A stretch of DNA of 64,000 bases from Rhodoferax sp. (GTDB taxonomy: Bacteria > Pseudomonadota > Gammaproteobacteria > Burkholderiales > Burkholderiaceae_C), in assembly GCA_013791765.1 (NCBI GenBank), contig VMTC01000123.1:55282-119281 (forward strand), read 5' to 3'. The notes under the pieces were generated by a model, which saw nothing but the letters and a program-made list of their open reading frames with translations, was not told the origin of the DNA and made no database searches. This document shows positions 23,782 through 33,640 of this stretch, piece after piece (the stretch's first letter is position 1; every line of letters starts with the position of its first letter). Position numbers and translations under genes: made by a program.

Positions 23782-24540
23782 TTAACGCGGTGCCAGGCGA
23801 ATCGCGCCGTCCAGGCGGATCACTTCGCCGTTGAGCATGTCATTCTCGAAAATGTGCTGGGCCAGTTTGGCGTAGTCCTGCGGCGTGCCCAGGCGCGACG
23901 GGAACGGCACGCTGGCGGCCAGTGAGTCCTGCACCTCCTGGGGCATGCCAAACATCATGGGCGTGCCAAAAATTCCGGGGGCGATGGTCATGTTGCGAAT
24001 GCCGTTGCGCGCCAGATCCCGCGCGATCGGCAGCGTCATGCCGACGATGCCGCCCTTGGACGCGCTGTAGGCGGCTTGGCCAATCTGACCGTCATAGGCG
24101 GCCACCGAGGCGGTGGAGATCAGCACGCCGCGTTCGCCAGTGGCTTCGGGGTCGTTCTTGCACATGGCGTCCGCCGCCAGGCGAATCATGTTGAAACTGC
24201 CGATCAGATTGACGGTGATGCACTTGGTGAACACGCCCAGGTTGTGCGCGCCATTCTTGTTCACGGTTTTCTCGGCCGGGGCAATGCCCGCGCAGTTGAC
24301 CAGGCCCATGAGCTTGCCCATGGACACAGCCTTCGCGACCACGGCCTGGCCATCGGCTTCCTGGCTGACATCGCACTTGACGAAAGCACCGCCAATGTCC
24401 TTGGCAATGGCTTCGCCTTTTTCAACCTGCATATCGGCAATGACCACTTTACCGCCCTTGGCCGCCAGCATGCGGGCGGTGCCCTCACCCAAACCTGAGG
24501 CGCCACCAGTGACGATGAAAACTTTGCCTGCGATGTCCAT
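23782..24540 (-). CDS. Short-chain dehydrogenase, 3-hydroxyacyl-CoA dehydrogenase type
   Basis: A 252-residue SDR with the NAD motif [10 protein letters not shown] (11-20), NCAG at 82-85, and the catalytic Ser145, Tyr158 and Lys162 (YSASK). Overall sequence resembles the type II 3-hydroxyacyl-CoA / 2-methyl-3-hydroxybutyryl-CoA dehydrogenases used in isoleucine and branched-chain acyl-CoA breakdown. A 22-bp palindrome just upstream fits control by a MerR- or TetR-type regulator of such catabolism. It follows pyrD on the same strand but is probably transcribed from its own promoter. Confidence 0.88.
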   Translation of the reverse strand: MDIAGKVFIVTGGASGLGEGTARMLAAKGGKVVIADMQVEKGEAIAKDIGGAFVKCDVSQEADGQAVVAKAVSMGKLMGLVNCAGIAPAEKTVNKNGAHNLGVFTKCITVNLIGSFNMIRLAADAMCKNDPEATGERGVLISTASVAAYDGQIGQAAYSASKGGIVGMTLPIARDLARNGIRNMTIAPGIFGTPMMFGMPQEVQDSLAASVPFPSRLGTPQDYAKLAQHIFENDMLNGEVIRLDGAIRLAPR

Positions 24541-24556
24541 GTGAAACTCCTTGTGA

Positions 24557-24578
24557 TTGACGTTAACGTAAACGTCAA
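24557..24578. promoter_or_regulatory. 22-bp palindromic operator before the SDR gene
   Basis: Arms TTGACGTT (24557-24564) and AACGTCAA (24571-24578) are perfect complements around a 6-bp centre AACGTA. It lies 17 bp upstream of the SDR start and overlaps the last bases of pyrD. It resembles the ACGT-N-ACGT sites known for the LiuR family (MerR type) of branched-chain amino acid regulators in proteobacteria; regulator identity is inferred. Confidence 0.65.
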
Positions 24579-25669
24579 TTATGACGCATCGACAACGGCG
24601 TCAATGTCTTGATCAGCGTAGCGGCTTGCTTCACCAAATCGGGGCCGCGGTAGATGAGACCGGTATAGATTTGCACCAGGTCGGCGCCCGCCTTGATCTT
24701 GCTCACGGCATCGGCGGCACTCATCACACCGCCCACGCCAATGATGGGAAAGTGCGCTCCCAAAGCGGCACGCAATTGCCCAATGACGCGGTTGCTCATG
24801 GCCAGCACCGGCGCCCCGGACAGGCCGCCGGCTTCATCGGCGTGGGCCAAGCCCTTGACCGCATCCCGGCTGAGCGTGGTGTTGGTGGCGATCACGCCGT
24901 CCATGCCGTGGCGCTTTAGGGTGGCGGCAATCACCGCCACTTGGGACGCATCCAGGTCAGGGGCAATCTTGACAAAGAGGGGGGTCTGTTTGCCATGTTG
25001 CGCGGCAAGAAGCTGACGCCGCTGCGCAATGGCACCCAGCAGGCTGTCGAGCGCTTCATCGCTTTGCAGTGCGCGCAGGTTCTTGGTGTTGGGGCTCGAA
25101 ATATTGACGGCGACGTAGTCCGCATACGGGTAGACGGCGTCCAGACAAGTCAGGTAGTCCTCGGTGGCGCGTTCCATCGGTGTGGCGGCGTTTTTGCCGA
25201 TGTTCAAGCCCAGCACCATGGGGTGCGGCATTTGGGCGGCTTTGGGGTCTAGGCGCTGGAGATAGAGCCGCGATTTTTTGATGTTCGAGATAAAGCTGGC
25301 TAAACCCTCATTGTTGAAACCAAAACGGTTGATCAAGGCCTGCGCCTGCGGCAAGCGAAACAGGCGTGGTTTGGGGTTGCCCGGCTGGGCCAGTGGCGTG
25401 ACGGTGCCGACCTCGACAAAGCCGAAACCCATGGCGCCCAGACCGTCAATGCAGCAGGCGTTTTTATCCAGCCCGGCGCCCAAGCCCACCCGGTTCGGAA
25501 AATGCAGGCCAGCCAGCGCGATCGGGTCATTCACCCGGCTGCTGCAATAGGCCAATTGCAAGGGGTTGCCCTGCGTGAGCGAGAGCGCGTGCAAGGTCAG
25601 CTCATGCGCCGTCTCCGGGTCCAGGCTAAATAAAAAAGGGCGCGCGAGGGCGTAGGGGATGAGAGCCAT
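24575..25669 (-). CDS. pyrD: Dihydroorotate dehydrogenase (quinone)
   Basis: A 364-residue membrane-associated class 2 enzyme, oxidising dihydroorotate to orotate with quinone in pyrimidine synthesis. The N-terminal membrane-binding helices ([14 protein letters not shown]) mark class 2. FMN/substrate segments include [24 protein letters not shown] with the catalytic serine, GVIATNTT and IGVGGV. I chose the ATG at 25669; the longer frame upstream overlaps the rpiA promoter region and is not conserved. Divergent from rpiA. Confidence 0.95.
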   Translation of the reverse strand: MALIPYALARPFLFSLDPETAHELTLHALSLTQGNPLQLAYCSSRVNDPIALAGLHFPNRVGLGAGLDKNACCIDGLGAMGFGFVEVGTVTPLAQPGNPKPRLFRLPQAQALINRFGFNNEGLASFISNIKKSRLYLQRLDPKAAQMPHPMVLGLNIGKNAATPMERATEDYLTCLDAVYPYADYVAVNISSPNTKNLRALQSDEALDSLLGAIAQRRQLLAAQHGKQTPLFVKIAPDLDASQVAVIAATLKRHGMDGVIATNTTLSRDAVKGLAHADEAGGLSGAPVLAMSNRVIGQLRAALGAHFPIIGVGGVMSAADAVSKIKAGADLVQIYTGLIYRGPDLVKQAATLIKTLTPLSMRHN

Positions 25670-25717
25670 TGGATAATTCCTGTCTTGTATTCTTTTTAAC
25701 TGACCTGATTTTCCCCG

Positions 25718-26422
25718 ATGACCCAACCTCCTTCTCAATCTACTAGCGCGCTGTCGCAAGATGAACTCAAAAACCTGGTTGGTCAGGCCGCGCTGTCCTA
25801 TGTGGCGCCGGGCGAAATCGTGGGTGTGGGCACGGGCTCCACCGTCAACAAGTTCATTGATGCCCTGGCCAGCATGAAGCACCTGATCAAGGGCGCCGTC
25901 TCCAGTTCTGAAGCCAGCACCCTGCGCCTGAAGGCCCTGGGTATTCCCGTTTTTGACGCCAATGAAGTCAGAGAGTTATCGGTTTATATCGATGGCGCCG
26001 ACGAGATCGACGGCCACGGCAACATGATCAAAGGCGGTGGCGCTGCTCTCACGCGCGAGAAGATTGTGGCGGCGCTAGCCAACCAATTCATCTGCATTGC
26101 CGATGAGTCCAAACTGGTTGACACCCTGGGCCGCTATCCCTTGCCGGTTGAAATCATTCCGATGGCGGCACAGCGGATTACACAACAGTTTGCGGCGCTG
26201 GGGGGGCGGGCGCAGGTGCGACTCAAGGGCGATCAGCCGCTGGTGACGGACAACGGCCAAATTCTGCTGGATGTATCCGGCCTGTTGATTACCGACCCGC
26301 TGGCCTTCGAGACCCAGGTCAGTCAGTGGCCTGGGGTCGTGACGGTCGGTGTTTTTGCCTTCCAGCGGGCTCAGATCTGTCTGCTGGGTACCGCCCAAGG
26401 CGTCAAGACGCTGACTTTCTAA
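25718..26422 (+). CDS. rpiA: Ribose-5-phosphate isomerase A
   Basis: A 234-residue isomerase interconverting ribose 5-phosphate and ribulose 5-phosphate in the pentose phosphate pathway. Family motifs: [13 protein letters not shown] (phosphate binding), [40 protein letters not shown] with the catalytic Asp/Lys residues, and [11 protein letters not shown]. Length is normal. Its start is 48 bp from pyrD, which points away. Confidence 0.97.
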   Translation: MTQPPSQSTSALSQDELKNLVGQAALSYVAPGEIVGVGTGSTVNKFIDALASMKHLIKGAVSSSEASTLRLKALGIPVFDANEVRELSVYIDGADEIDGHGNMIKGGGAALTREKIVAALANQFICIADESKLVDTLGRYPLPVEIIPMAAQRITQQFAALGGRAQVRLKGDQPLVTDNGQILLDVSGLLITDPLAFETQVSQWPGVVTVGVFAFQRAQICLLGTAQGVKTLTF

Positions 26423-26467
26423 TCGGTTGAGGACAACGCGTTCGCGCGCACCGCAACGGATCAAAAA

Positions 26468-27130
26468 TTAAAACTTGATGCCCGCCGGATTGGCTGCGTT
26501 GTTCGCGGGTGCAGCGGGGGCTTGAATCGGCGCGGCTTGAGTCTGCTCCTCTTGCGCCTTGGCGGCGGGTGTTGATTTTTGAATTGCAACCAGCGCCGTA
26601 GCAGCCGGGCGGCGGTACTGGGGTGGCAGCACTGAAGCCTTGGGGTAGCCCGCAGCATCGAGGTATTGCGTCCACTCCGAATCAGAGAAACCCTTGAGTT
26701 GCTGGCCGCCGATGGTCAAAAAGGGCAGCGAGCTCTCGCCACTGATGCGCTGCAGCGCCTCGGCATCCTCGGAGGTCGTGACGGTTTTTTCGGTGAAGGG
26801 GATACCGCGCGTACTCAGCAGCGTAACCGCCGAGCGACAGGGCGCGCAGTTGCTGGAGGTGTAGAGCGTCACCGGGTATTTGCTGAGCACTTGCCGCAAC
26901 TCATAAGGCAGTACTGGCCCGTTGCCACCACCCGACTTGGCGCTAGCCTCAATGGGGGTCACGTTGGATGGCGTGACCGGTGGCTTGTCAGAAAAAGTCA
27001 CTTTGCCATCCGGCCCGACTATTTTGTAGACCGTCTGCGCTTGCGCCAGGCTCAGCGTCAGCAACAGCGCCGCACCAAGCACAGGGGCGCCCCATGTCCG
27101 AGAGGGGATTGGATGAATACCATTTTTCAT
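26468..27130 (-). CDS. Secreted DUF4124 / glutaredoxin-like protein
   Basis: A 220-residue exported protein. A signal peptide ends near residue 32 (LAQAQ). A DUF4124 segment (VYKIVGPDGKVTFSDKPP) comes next, then a thioredoxin-fold glutaredoxin-like domain with CAPC (Cys95, Cys98), and a low-complexity Ala/Pro/Gln tail. It may act in periplasmic thiol chemistry; substrate unknown. I use the ATG at 27130; a GTG at 27148 overlapping the prlC stop would add six residues. It follows prlC and is probably co-transcribed with it. Confidence 0.8.
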   Translation of the reverse strand: MKNGIHPIPSRTWGAPVLGAALLLTLSLAQAQTVYKIVGPDGKVTFSDKPPVTPSNVTPIEASAKSGGGNGPVLPYELRQVLSKYPVTLYTSSNCAPCRSAVTLLSTRGIPFTEKTVTTSEDAEALQRISGESSLPFLTIGGQQLKGFSDSEWTQYLDAAGYPKASVLPPQYRRPAATALVAIQKSTPAAKAQEEQTQAAPIQAPAAPANNAANPAGIKF

Positions 27131-27144
27131 GAGAGACACTCGCT

Positions 27145-29184
27145 TCACTGTTGATCCGACATACCTTGATGCCGCAGCAAGGCATCAAGCTGGGGTGCCC
27201 GGCCGCGAAAGGCCTTGAACGAGTCGATGGCCGGGCGGCTGCCACCGGATTCCAAAATGGCTTGCCGGTATTTTCGACCGGTCTCAAGGTTCGGCAGACC
27301 GTCCTGGCCGATCGTTTCTTCAAAGGCTGCATAGGCATCGGCACTGAGCACCTCGGCCCATTTGTAGCTGTAGTAACCGGCGGCGTAGCCCCCGGCAAAG
27401 ATATGGCTGAAGGTGTGCGCCGTGCGGCTCCAGTCTGGTGGTTGCAGCACCGCCACTTCGGCCCGCACCTGGTTCAAGAGGGGCATCAGGTCCAACGCGG
27501 GGTCATGGGCGGTGTGCAGCAGCATGTCAAACAACGAAAACTCGAGCTGGCGCAAGGTCTGCATGCCACTCTGGAAGTTCTTGGCCGCCAGCATCTTGTC
27601 AAAGAGCGCGCGCGGCAGCGCCTCAGCGGTGTCAACATGCGCGCTCATGTGGCGCAGCACGTCCCATTCCCAGCAGAAATTTTCCATGAATTGGCTGGGT
27701 AACTCCACCGCATCCCACTCCACGCCGCTGATACCCGACACGTCGCGCTCATTGACCTGCGACAGCAGGTGTTGCAGGCCGTGCCCAAATTCATGAAACA
27801 AGGTGGTGACATCGTCGTGCGTGAGCAGCGCGGGCTTGTCCGCCACCCCATCGGCAAAGTTGCACACCAAGTGCGCCACTGGCGTCTGCAGTTGCTGTGT
27901 ATCCGGGCGCAGCCAGCGCGAGCGCACATCGTCCATCCAGGCACCGCCGCGCTTGCCGGTGCGCGCCGACGGGTCCAGGTAAAACTGACCAATCAACTCG
28001 CCGGCACGCTCAATACGGAAGAACTTGACACTGGCGTTCCAGACGGGCGCCTGGTCTTCGCTGATGCTCACCTCAAACAGGGTTTCGACAATCTTGAACA
28101 GGCCCGCCAGCACCTTGGGTTCCGGGAAGTACTGCTTGACCTCCTGTTCGCTGAAGGCATAGCGCGCTTCTTTCAGCTTTTCGCTGATGTAGGGCCAGTC
28201 CCAGGCCTGCGGGTCAGGCAGGTTCAGCTCTTGCAGGGCGAATGCGCGCAGATCAGCCAAGTCTTTCTCAGCGAACGGCCGCGCCTTGGCCGCCAGGTCG
28301 CGCAAAAAGGCAATCACATGCTCGGGCGACTCGGCCATTTTCGGCACCACCGAGAGTTCGCCATAGCTGCGGTAACCGAGCAACTTGGCTTCTTCCAGGC
28401 GCAAGAGCAGCATCTCATTGATCAGTGCCGAGTTGTCAAACTGGCGCGTTGCCGGGTCGGCCTGATCGGAGGCGCGGGTGACATAAGCGCGGTACAACTT
28501 CTCGCGCAGGGCACTTGTACGGGCAAACTGCATTACCGGCAAGTAGCACGGCATCTTGAGCGTGAGCTTGTAGCCCTCTTTGCCCTCTGCCTTGGCTGCG
28601 GCCAGCGCGGCTTGCTGCACATCAGCGGGCACTCCGTCGAGTTCAGACGCTTGCGCGTAATAGGCAAAGGCATCGGTCGCATCCAGTGCATTCTCACTGA
28701 ACTTCTGGCCCAGTTCGGCCTGACGCTCCTGAATCGCGGCAAAGCGCTCGCGGTCGGTACCCATCAGCTCGGCGCCCCCCAGCACAAAATTGCGCAGCGC
28801 GTTCTTGTGAGCCTGGCGCTGTTCTGCATTCAGGGAAGTCGCGTCAATTGCCTTGTATTTGGCATACAAGCGCTCGTCCAGGCCCAGTCGGGTAAAAAAT
28901 TCGGTGATTTTGGGCAGCGCCTCGTTGTAAGCGGCACGCAGCTCGGGCGTGTCGGCGACGCTGTTCAAGTGGCTCACGGCGCCCCAGGCGCGCCCCAGCT
29001 TTTCGGTGGCGACATCCAGCACACTGGCAATGTCGCCCCAAACAGCCGGAAAGTCAGCGGCAGTCACTGTCTCAAGCGCCGTGCTGGCAGCGGCCAGCAA
29101 CTGGTCAATGGCAGGCGCCACATGGTCCGGCTTGATCTGGTCAAACAGCGGCAAATCGTCAAAAGAGAGCAGGGGATTGTTCAT
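27145..29184 (-). CDS. prlC: Oligopeptidase A (M3 metallopeptidase)
   Basis: A 679-residue cytoplasmic zinc oligopeptidase that degrades signal peptides and other short peptides. The zinc motif is FHEFGHGLQH (HExxH at about 463-467), with the third ligand downstream in ENFCWEWDVL. Length and N-terminus (MNNPLLSFDDLPLFDQIKP) match the family. It lies downstream of folD on the same strand, separated by 124 bp that hold a GC-rich repeat-like element. Confidence 0.95.
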   Translation of the reverse strand: MNNPLLSFDDLPLFDQIKPDHVAPAIDQLLAAASTALETVTAADFPAVWGDIASVLDVATEKLGRAWGAVSHLNSVADTPELRAAYNEALPKITEFFTRLGLDERLYAKYKAIDATSLNAEQRQAHKNALRNFVLGGAELMGTDRERFAAIQERQAELGQKFSENALDATDAFAYYAQASELDGVPADVQQAALAAAKAEGKEGYKLTLKMPCYLPVMQFARTSALREKLYRAYVTRASDQADPATRQFDNSALINEMLLLRLEEAKLLGYRSYGELSVVPKMAESPEHVIAFLRDLAAKARPFAEKDLADLRAFALQELNLPDPQAWDWPYISEKLKEARYAFSEQEVKQYFPEPKVLAGLFKIVETLFEVSISEDQAPVWNASVKFFRIERAGELIGQFYLDPSARTGKRGGAWMDDVRSRWLRPDTQQLQTPVAHLVCNFADGVADKPALLTHDDVTTLFHEFGHGLQHLLSQVNERDVSGISGVEWDAVELPSQFMENFCWEWDVLRHMSAHVDTAEALPRALFDKMLAAKNFQSGMQTLRQLEFSLFDMLLHTAHDPALDLMPLLNQVRAEVAVLQPPDWSRTAHTFSHIFAGGYAAGYYSYKWAEVLSADAYAAFEETIGQDGLPNLETGRKYRQAILESGGSRPAIDSFKAFRGRAPQLDALLRHQGMSDQQ

Positions 29185-29230
29185 AAATTCTATTTATGCG
29201 GCCTGGAGCCGCCAATTCAAGGGAGACAGA

Positions 29231-29306
29231 CGCCGGGCCGCCCCAAGTCGATCTGCGGCCCCCTCGGGGGGCAGCGCAGTACGCGCAGCGACAAGCGTGG
29301 GGGCCA
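29231..29306. repeat. GC-rich intergenic element between folD and prlC
   Basis: A 76-bp stretch with CGGGCCGCCCCAAG at one end, GCCCCCTCGGGGGGC (near-perfect hairpin) in the middle and GTGGGGGCC at the other. It starts 3 bp after the folD stop on the minus strand. I recall similar intergenic blocks from Comamonadaceae genomes but cannot confirm this here; it could also act as a folD terminator-like hairpin, without a T-run. Confidence 0.45.
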
Positions 29307-29308
29307 CA

Positions 29309-30169
29309 TCAAGCGCTGCGCTCGGCGGCTTCAAGGGTGTTGACCAGCAGCATCGTAATGGTCATGGGGCCAACCCCACCGGGCACCGGGGTAATGAAGC
29401 CGGCAACTTCCTTCACGCCGGCAAAATCCACGTCGCCACAGAGCTTGCCTTCTTCAGTGCGGTTCATGCCGACATCGATCACGACTGCGCCGGGTTTCAC
29501 CATGTCTGCGGTCAGCACGTTGCGCTTGCCCACAGCGGCCACGACCACATCGGCCTGGCGCGTGTGGTAGCCAATATCCAGCGTGGCGCTGTGGCACACA
29601 GTGACAGTGGCATTGGCTTGCAGCAGCAAGAGCGCCATCGGTTTGCCCACCGTGTTGCTGCGCCCGATCACGACAGCGTGTTTGCCGCGCAGGTCAATAC
29701 CGGTGGTTTCAATCAGCTTCATGCAGCCGTACGGGGTGCAGGGCCTGAAACCAGGCGCGCCGGTCATCAGCTCGCCGGCGCTCAAGGTGGCGTAACCGTC
29801 CACGTCTTTGCTCACGGCAATCGCCTCAATCACCTTGTGCGGGTTGATATGTTTGGGGATTGGCATCTGCACCAGAATGCCGTGGATCGCCGGGTCGGCA
29901 TTGAGCGCGGCAATGCGCGTCAGCAGCGCTTCTTCGGTCAGGGTTGCTTCGTACTTCTCAAACACCGAGTGCACGCCAGTATCGAGGCAAGCCTTGACCT
30001 TGTTGCGCACATAGACCGCGCTGGCGGGGTCTTCGCCGACCAGAATGACCGCCAAGCCCGGGGTCACTCCGCGTGCCTTGAGCGCCAGCACACGGGTGGC
30101 AACATCGCCGCGCAGCTTGGCAGAGAGGGCGACACCATCGATGATTTGACCGAATTGCTGCGTTGTCAT
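29309..30169 (-). CDS. folD: Methylenetetrahydrofolate dehydrogenase / cyclohydrolase
   Basis: A 286-residue bifunctional enzyme of one-carbon metabolism making 10-formyl-THF. Motifs: [20 protein letters not shown] with the catalytic lysine, [12 protein letters not shown], and the NADP-binding [17 protein letters not shown], ending in [15 protein letters not shown]. Length is normal. An intergenic dispersed-repeat copy lies directly upstream, between folD and the response regulator gene. Confidence 0.97.
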   Translation of the reverse strand: MTTQQFGQIIDGVALSAKLRGDVATRVLALKARGVTPGLAVILVGEDPASAVYVRNKVKACLDTGVHSVFEKYEATLTEEALLTRIAALNADPAIHGILVQMPIPKHINPHKVIEAIAVSKDVDGYATLSAGELMTGAPGFRPCTPYGCMKLIETTGIDLRGKHAVVIGRSNTVGKPMALLLLQANATVTVCHSATLDIGYHTRQADVVVAAVGKRNVLTADMVKPGAVVIDVGMNRTEEGKLCGDVDFAGVKEVAGFITPVPGGVGPMTITMLLVNTLEAAERSA

Positions 30170-30179
30170 GATTTCATTC

Positions 30180-30242
30180 CTATAAGTAAAAAAGCCCGCT
30201 AGCCCTTATCGGAACTGCGCGGGCAGCTATCAATTAAATACC
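30180..30242 (+). repeat. Dispersed repeat, intergenic copy between folD and the response regulator
   Basis: AAAAAGCCCGCTAGCCCTTAT is followed by a variable middle and GGGCAGCTATCAATTAAATA, in the order of the family. It fills most of the gap between folD and the two-component operon and includes part of the region up to the response-regulator stop. Confidence 0.75.
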
Positions 30243-30243
30243 T

Positions 30244-30870
30244 TCAAGCTTTGACGGGGGCTTGTCCCAAAGCAATTTTCAGCAGGTCAGCCACGGTATT
30301 GGCGTTGAGCTTTTCCATGATGTTGGCGCGGTGCGCCTCCACCGTTTTGATGCTGATGCCCAGGTCGTCGGCAATCTGCTTGTTCAGGCGCCCGGCCACG
30401 ATGCGCTCGAGTACCTGTGATTCCCGCAGTGTCAGGCGCGCCATCAGGGCGTCGCGGCTGGCCGCACTCTGGTGGTCGGCAAAAGCATCTTTGGCCTGCT
30501 CCAGCATACGCTCGACCAGGGTGACCAACTGGTCTTCCTTGAAGGGTTTCTGGATAAAGTCCATGGCCCCTTTTTTCATGGTGTCGACCGCCATCGGCAC
30601 GTCGCCGTGGCCGGTGATGAAAACAATGGGAAGCGGCGAGTGGCTCTCGAGCAAGCGGCTTTGCAGTTCTAGGCCGGTCATGCCGCCCATGCGGATGTCC
30701 ACGATCAAGCAGGCCACTTCACGTGCGTCGTATCGGCTTAAAAATGATTCGCCGGATTCAAAACAGCGCACCCGGTAATCTTTGCCTTCAAGTAGCCATT
30801 GCAACGAGTCCCGGACTGCTTCGTCATCGTCCACCACGTAGACCGTTCCCTTTTTTGGTATCAGACTCAT
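30244..30870 (-). CDS. FixJ/NarL-type response regulator
   Basis: A 208-residue two-domain regulator. The receiver domain has the acidic pair in VDDDEAVRD, phospho-acceptor Asp58 (IVDIRMGG) and the conserved Lys in IQKPFKED. The C-terminal LuxR-type helix-turn-helix contains LTLRESQVLERIVAGRLNKQIADDLGIS. I chose the ATG at 30870 that overlaps the kinase stop by 4 bp (ATGA), so kinase and regulator are translationally coupled. Target unknown; the divergent neighbour is the pyruvate dehydrogenase operon. Confidence 0.93.
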   Translation of the reverse strand: MSLIPKKGTVYVVDDDEAVRDSLQWLLEGKDYRVRCFESGESFLSRYDAREVACLIVDIRMGGMTGLELQSRLLESHSPLPIVFITGHGDVPMAVDTMKKGAMDFIQKPFKEDQLVTLVERMLEQAKDAFADHQSAASRDALMARLTLRESQVLERIVAGRLNKQIADDLGISIKTVEAHRANIMEKLNANTVADLLKIALGQAPVKA

Positions 30871-33482
30871 GTTTTGCTTGGGTGTCCTTGGTTGTCTTTG
30901 GCTTGACCGGTTTGCAGATTTGCTGGCGGTGGCAGCACTTCTATCATTGGAATCCAAAATGAAAAAGAGCAGCCGGTCAGCTCGGACCCATTGTAGAGGT
31001 TCTCGGCTTTCATTCGGCCCTGGTGCGATTCGACAATTGAGCGGCAAAGACTCAGGCCAATACCCATGCCTTCGGCCTTGGTGGAGTGAAAGGCTTCGTA
31101 CAGCCTTGCCATCACTTCCGGCGCGAGCCCCTGGCCCGAGTCCAGCACGGAGAATTCAATCACCGGCTTGTCGTCAATTTGCGTGGACGCCACGCGCAGC
31201 ATCACGCTGCGTTGCGCGGTCGGCCGCAAAGCGGCATCCACCGATTCAGCGGCATTCTTCAGCAAGTTGACCAATACCTGCTCAATCAAGATCGGATCGA
31301 CCAGCAGGGCGGGCAGGCGCGGCGCCACGTAATGCGTCAGGCGCACGTTACGCCGGCGCATCTCGATTTCCACCAGTTCCACCGCCTCATCGACCATGCT
31401 TTCGATATTCGACAACGTGCGGTTGGGCTCACTGCGCTTCACGAAGGAGCGAATCCGATGAATGATCTGGCCCGCTCGCTGCGCCTGCTTGGCGGTCTTT
31501 TCCAGCGCGCCCAGCAAATCGGCTTCATTGATTTGTTGCGCCTTGATGCGCGACACCATGCCGTTGCAATAGTTGTTGATGGCGGTGAGCGGCTGGTTGA
31601 GTTCATGCGCCACGCTGGAGGCCATCTCACCCATGGTGATCAGTCGGCTGGCGGTCTGGGCACGCTCGATCTGGGCCGCAGATTGCTCCTCTGCAACCCG
31701 GCGCGCAGTGATGTCAGTGGCAATGACCATCTGCGCCAGCCGACCATCGACCCAGCTCAGATAGCGGGTGCGCACCTCCAGCCATTTGCCTAGCGCATCC
31801 ACGTACAGCTCGGCGCTTTCCGACTCGCTGTCGTGCAAGGAGTTGGTGGGCAGGCCGGCAAAGGCGTCCACCTGGTCCAGCGAATCATCACTGGTGGTGG
31901 TGGCCGGTACACCGGCCTCGGCAACCAGCTGCAAATGGCCACCCGCTTCGGTCCCGAACCAGAGTCGGTACAGTTTGTTGGCGAACAACAGCTCGTCGCT
32001 GCCCAGCGGCGCCACCGAGATCGAGGCGTCCAGCGCTTCCAGCACCGTGGTGAAGCGTTCATGCGAGGCCGACAACTGGTCCCGAATACGGTTGGGCTCA
32101 CTGATGTCGGTCATGGAGGTCATCCAGCCGGTCTGCATGCCGTGGGCATCGATCAGTGGCGAGACGTAGAGCCGTGCCTCAAACAATGATCCATCTCGGC
32201 GCTTGACGCGAAACTGGATGCCACTGGACTGGATCTTGCCGGCCAGTTCTTCTTGCAGGCGTGAAGACAGAGAATCAATGTCGGCATCGGGCCAATAGGG
32301 AAAGGGCGCGCTTCGTCCCACCAGCTCGGGTTCACTCCAGCCCGTCATGCGGCAAAAGGCCGGGTTGACATAGGTGATGCGGCCTTGCAGATCAAGCGCC
32401 CGCATGCCGGTCAACATGGAGTTTTCCATGGCGCGGCGAAAGCTGGTTTCTGATATCAAGGCCTGCTGTGCCTGCATGCGCCGACGCGTATGGCGCCAGT
32501 TGGCGATCAGCATCCAGGCCGTCATCAAGCTCAGTACGTTGACCAACCAGAACAGCCCATTGCCGACCAGGCCGAGCGAGGTTTGATAGGCCTGGGCGCG
32601 TATCACCAGGCCATTGCCCACTGGCGATACCGGCACTTCGTAGACATTGACCGGCTTGTCCCAAGGCAACAGACGGGCGCCGGTCTTGCGGGGTGCGATG
32701 CCGGTGCCTGCCAGCATGGCCCCATCGGCATCATGGAACGATACGGCGTGGCGGGCCGACACTTCGGCCGGCACACCGTAGCGGAACAGACCGTCGATCG
32801 AGTATTCGGCCAGCAGCACACCCAAAAAGCGCGCACGGTCGTTGAATGGAATGTGCAGCTGCAGCACAGCGGGGGCGCTGGCGCTGGCCTCACGCATGGC
32901 ATAGATGGGCTGCTGCAGTTCACGGGCCAGGTTGTAGCTGTTGACGGATTCGCCGGCATCCAGGGCGTCACCCTTCTTTCTCAACTGCTGGGGCGCCAGG
33001 CTGACCGAGCCGAAGCTCGCTTTGACGTTGCGACGGTTGTCGATCCAGCTCAGGCTCTCCAACTCGGGGTATTGGTTCACGATGGCCTCGGCGCGGCTCT
33101 GAAAGTCGTCGGCATCGAGTTCCCGGTTCGACACTTCACGCGCAATTCGCATCAGTTGTTCTTGTCGCTCCAGCAGGCGCAGGCGCAAGCGCTGCTGCGT
33201 GTACTCGACATCGCGATTGACGGCTTCTTGCTCTCGGTCGATCTCTTCCAGTCGCAAATAGCCAAAGGCCGCCACGATTGCCGCCAGAAACAAAACGACT
33301 GCCGCCAAGGGAGCCAGCACGGCAAATCGGTCCTGGCGCTGGGGCGTCAAGCGCTGCCACCAGTTCTTTAACCTTGTCAGCAGCGGTAGCTTCGTGGGCG
33401 TGAAGAGTGAAAGGGGAAGACTTGAAGGCATAGTGCGAAGTGTAGATGCCGGTTTGTTGATCAGCGCCAGCTTGGTTGCCAT
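30867..33482 (-). CDS. Membrane PAS-domain sensor histidine kinase
   Basis: About 871 residues. An N-terminal transmembrane helix (about 50-72), a periplasmic sensor region of some 250 residues and a second helix near 310-330 are followed by at least two PAS domains (one beginning FRRAMENSMLTGMRALDLQG). The dimerisation helix has the phospho-acceptor in VAHELNQPLTAINNY (His near 624), and the ATPase domain shows LLKNAAES, DSGQGLAPE and GMGIGLSLCRS. This is a FixL/DctB-like kinase. The ATG at 33482 is chosen; a GTG two codons earlier and an ATG at 33431 are possible. Ligand unknown. Confidence 0.9.
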   Translation of the reverse strand: MATKLALINKPASTLRTMPSSLPLSLFTPTKLPLLTRLKNWWQRLTPQRQDRFAVLAPLAAVVLFLAAIVAAFGYLRLEEIDREQEAVNRDVEYTQQRLRLRLLERQEQLMRIAREVSNRELDADDFQSRAEAIVNQYPELESLSWIDNRRNVKASFGSVSLAPQQLRKKGDALDAGESVNSYNLARELQQPIYAMREASASAPAVLQLHIPFNDRARFLGVLLAEYSIDGLFRYGVPAEVSARHAVSFHDADGAMLAGTGIAPRKTGARLLPWDKPVNVYEVPVSPVGNGLVIRAQAYQTSLGLVGNGLFWLVNVLSLMTAWMLIANWRHTRRRMQAQQALISETSFRRAMENSMLTGMRALDLQGRITYVNPAFCRMTGWSEPELVGRSAPFPYWPDADIDSLSSRLQEELAGKIQSSGIQFRVKRRDGSLFEARLYVSPLIDAHGMQTGWMTSMTDISEPNRIRDQLSASHERFTTVLEALDASISVAPLGSDELLFANKLYRLWFGTEAGGHLQLVAEAGVPATTTSDDSLDQVDAFAGLPTNSLHDSESESAELYVDALGKWLEVRTRYLSWVDGRLAQMVIATDITARRVAEEQSAAQIERAQTASRLITMGEMASSVAHELNQPLTAINNYCNGMVSRIKAQQINEADLLGALEKTAKQAQRAGQIIHRIRSFVKRSEPNRTLSNIESMVDEAVELVEIEMRRRNVRLTHYVAPRLPALLVDPILIEQVLVNLLKNAAESVDAALRPTAQRSVMLRVASTQIDDKPVIEFSVLDSGQGLAPEVMARLYEAFHSTKAEGMGIGLSLCRSIVESHQGRMKAENLYNGSELTGCSFSFWIPMIEVLPPPANLQTGQAKDNQGHPSKT

Positions 33483-33640
33483 CGGCACACGTTGATCGCG
33501 CTTTATGACGAGCTAATTTCTTAATATGAAATCAATATGCATAATTTGAAATATTTTCGCTAGTATGGCAAAATCAAAGTCTTGGAATTTTCAAAAATTG
33601 CCAATACCATCAAAACGACAAACATCCCAGGAGACAAGAA

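Noticed and set aside
22404-23834. 476-codon open frame opposite dnaG
   Set aside because: Shadow of the GC-rich dnaG codons; no family resemblance, no ribosome site, low-complexity His/Arg/Ala content.
27769-30202. Two long plus-strand frames (27769-29343 and 28949-30202)
   Set aside because: Antisense to prlC and folD, which have clear motifs; composition is that of shadow frames.
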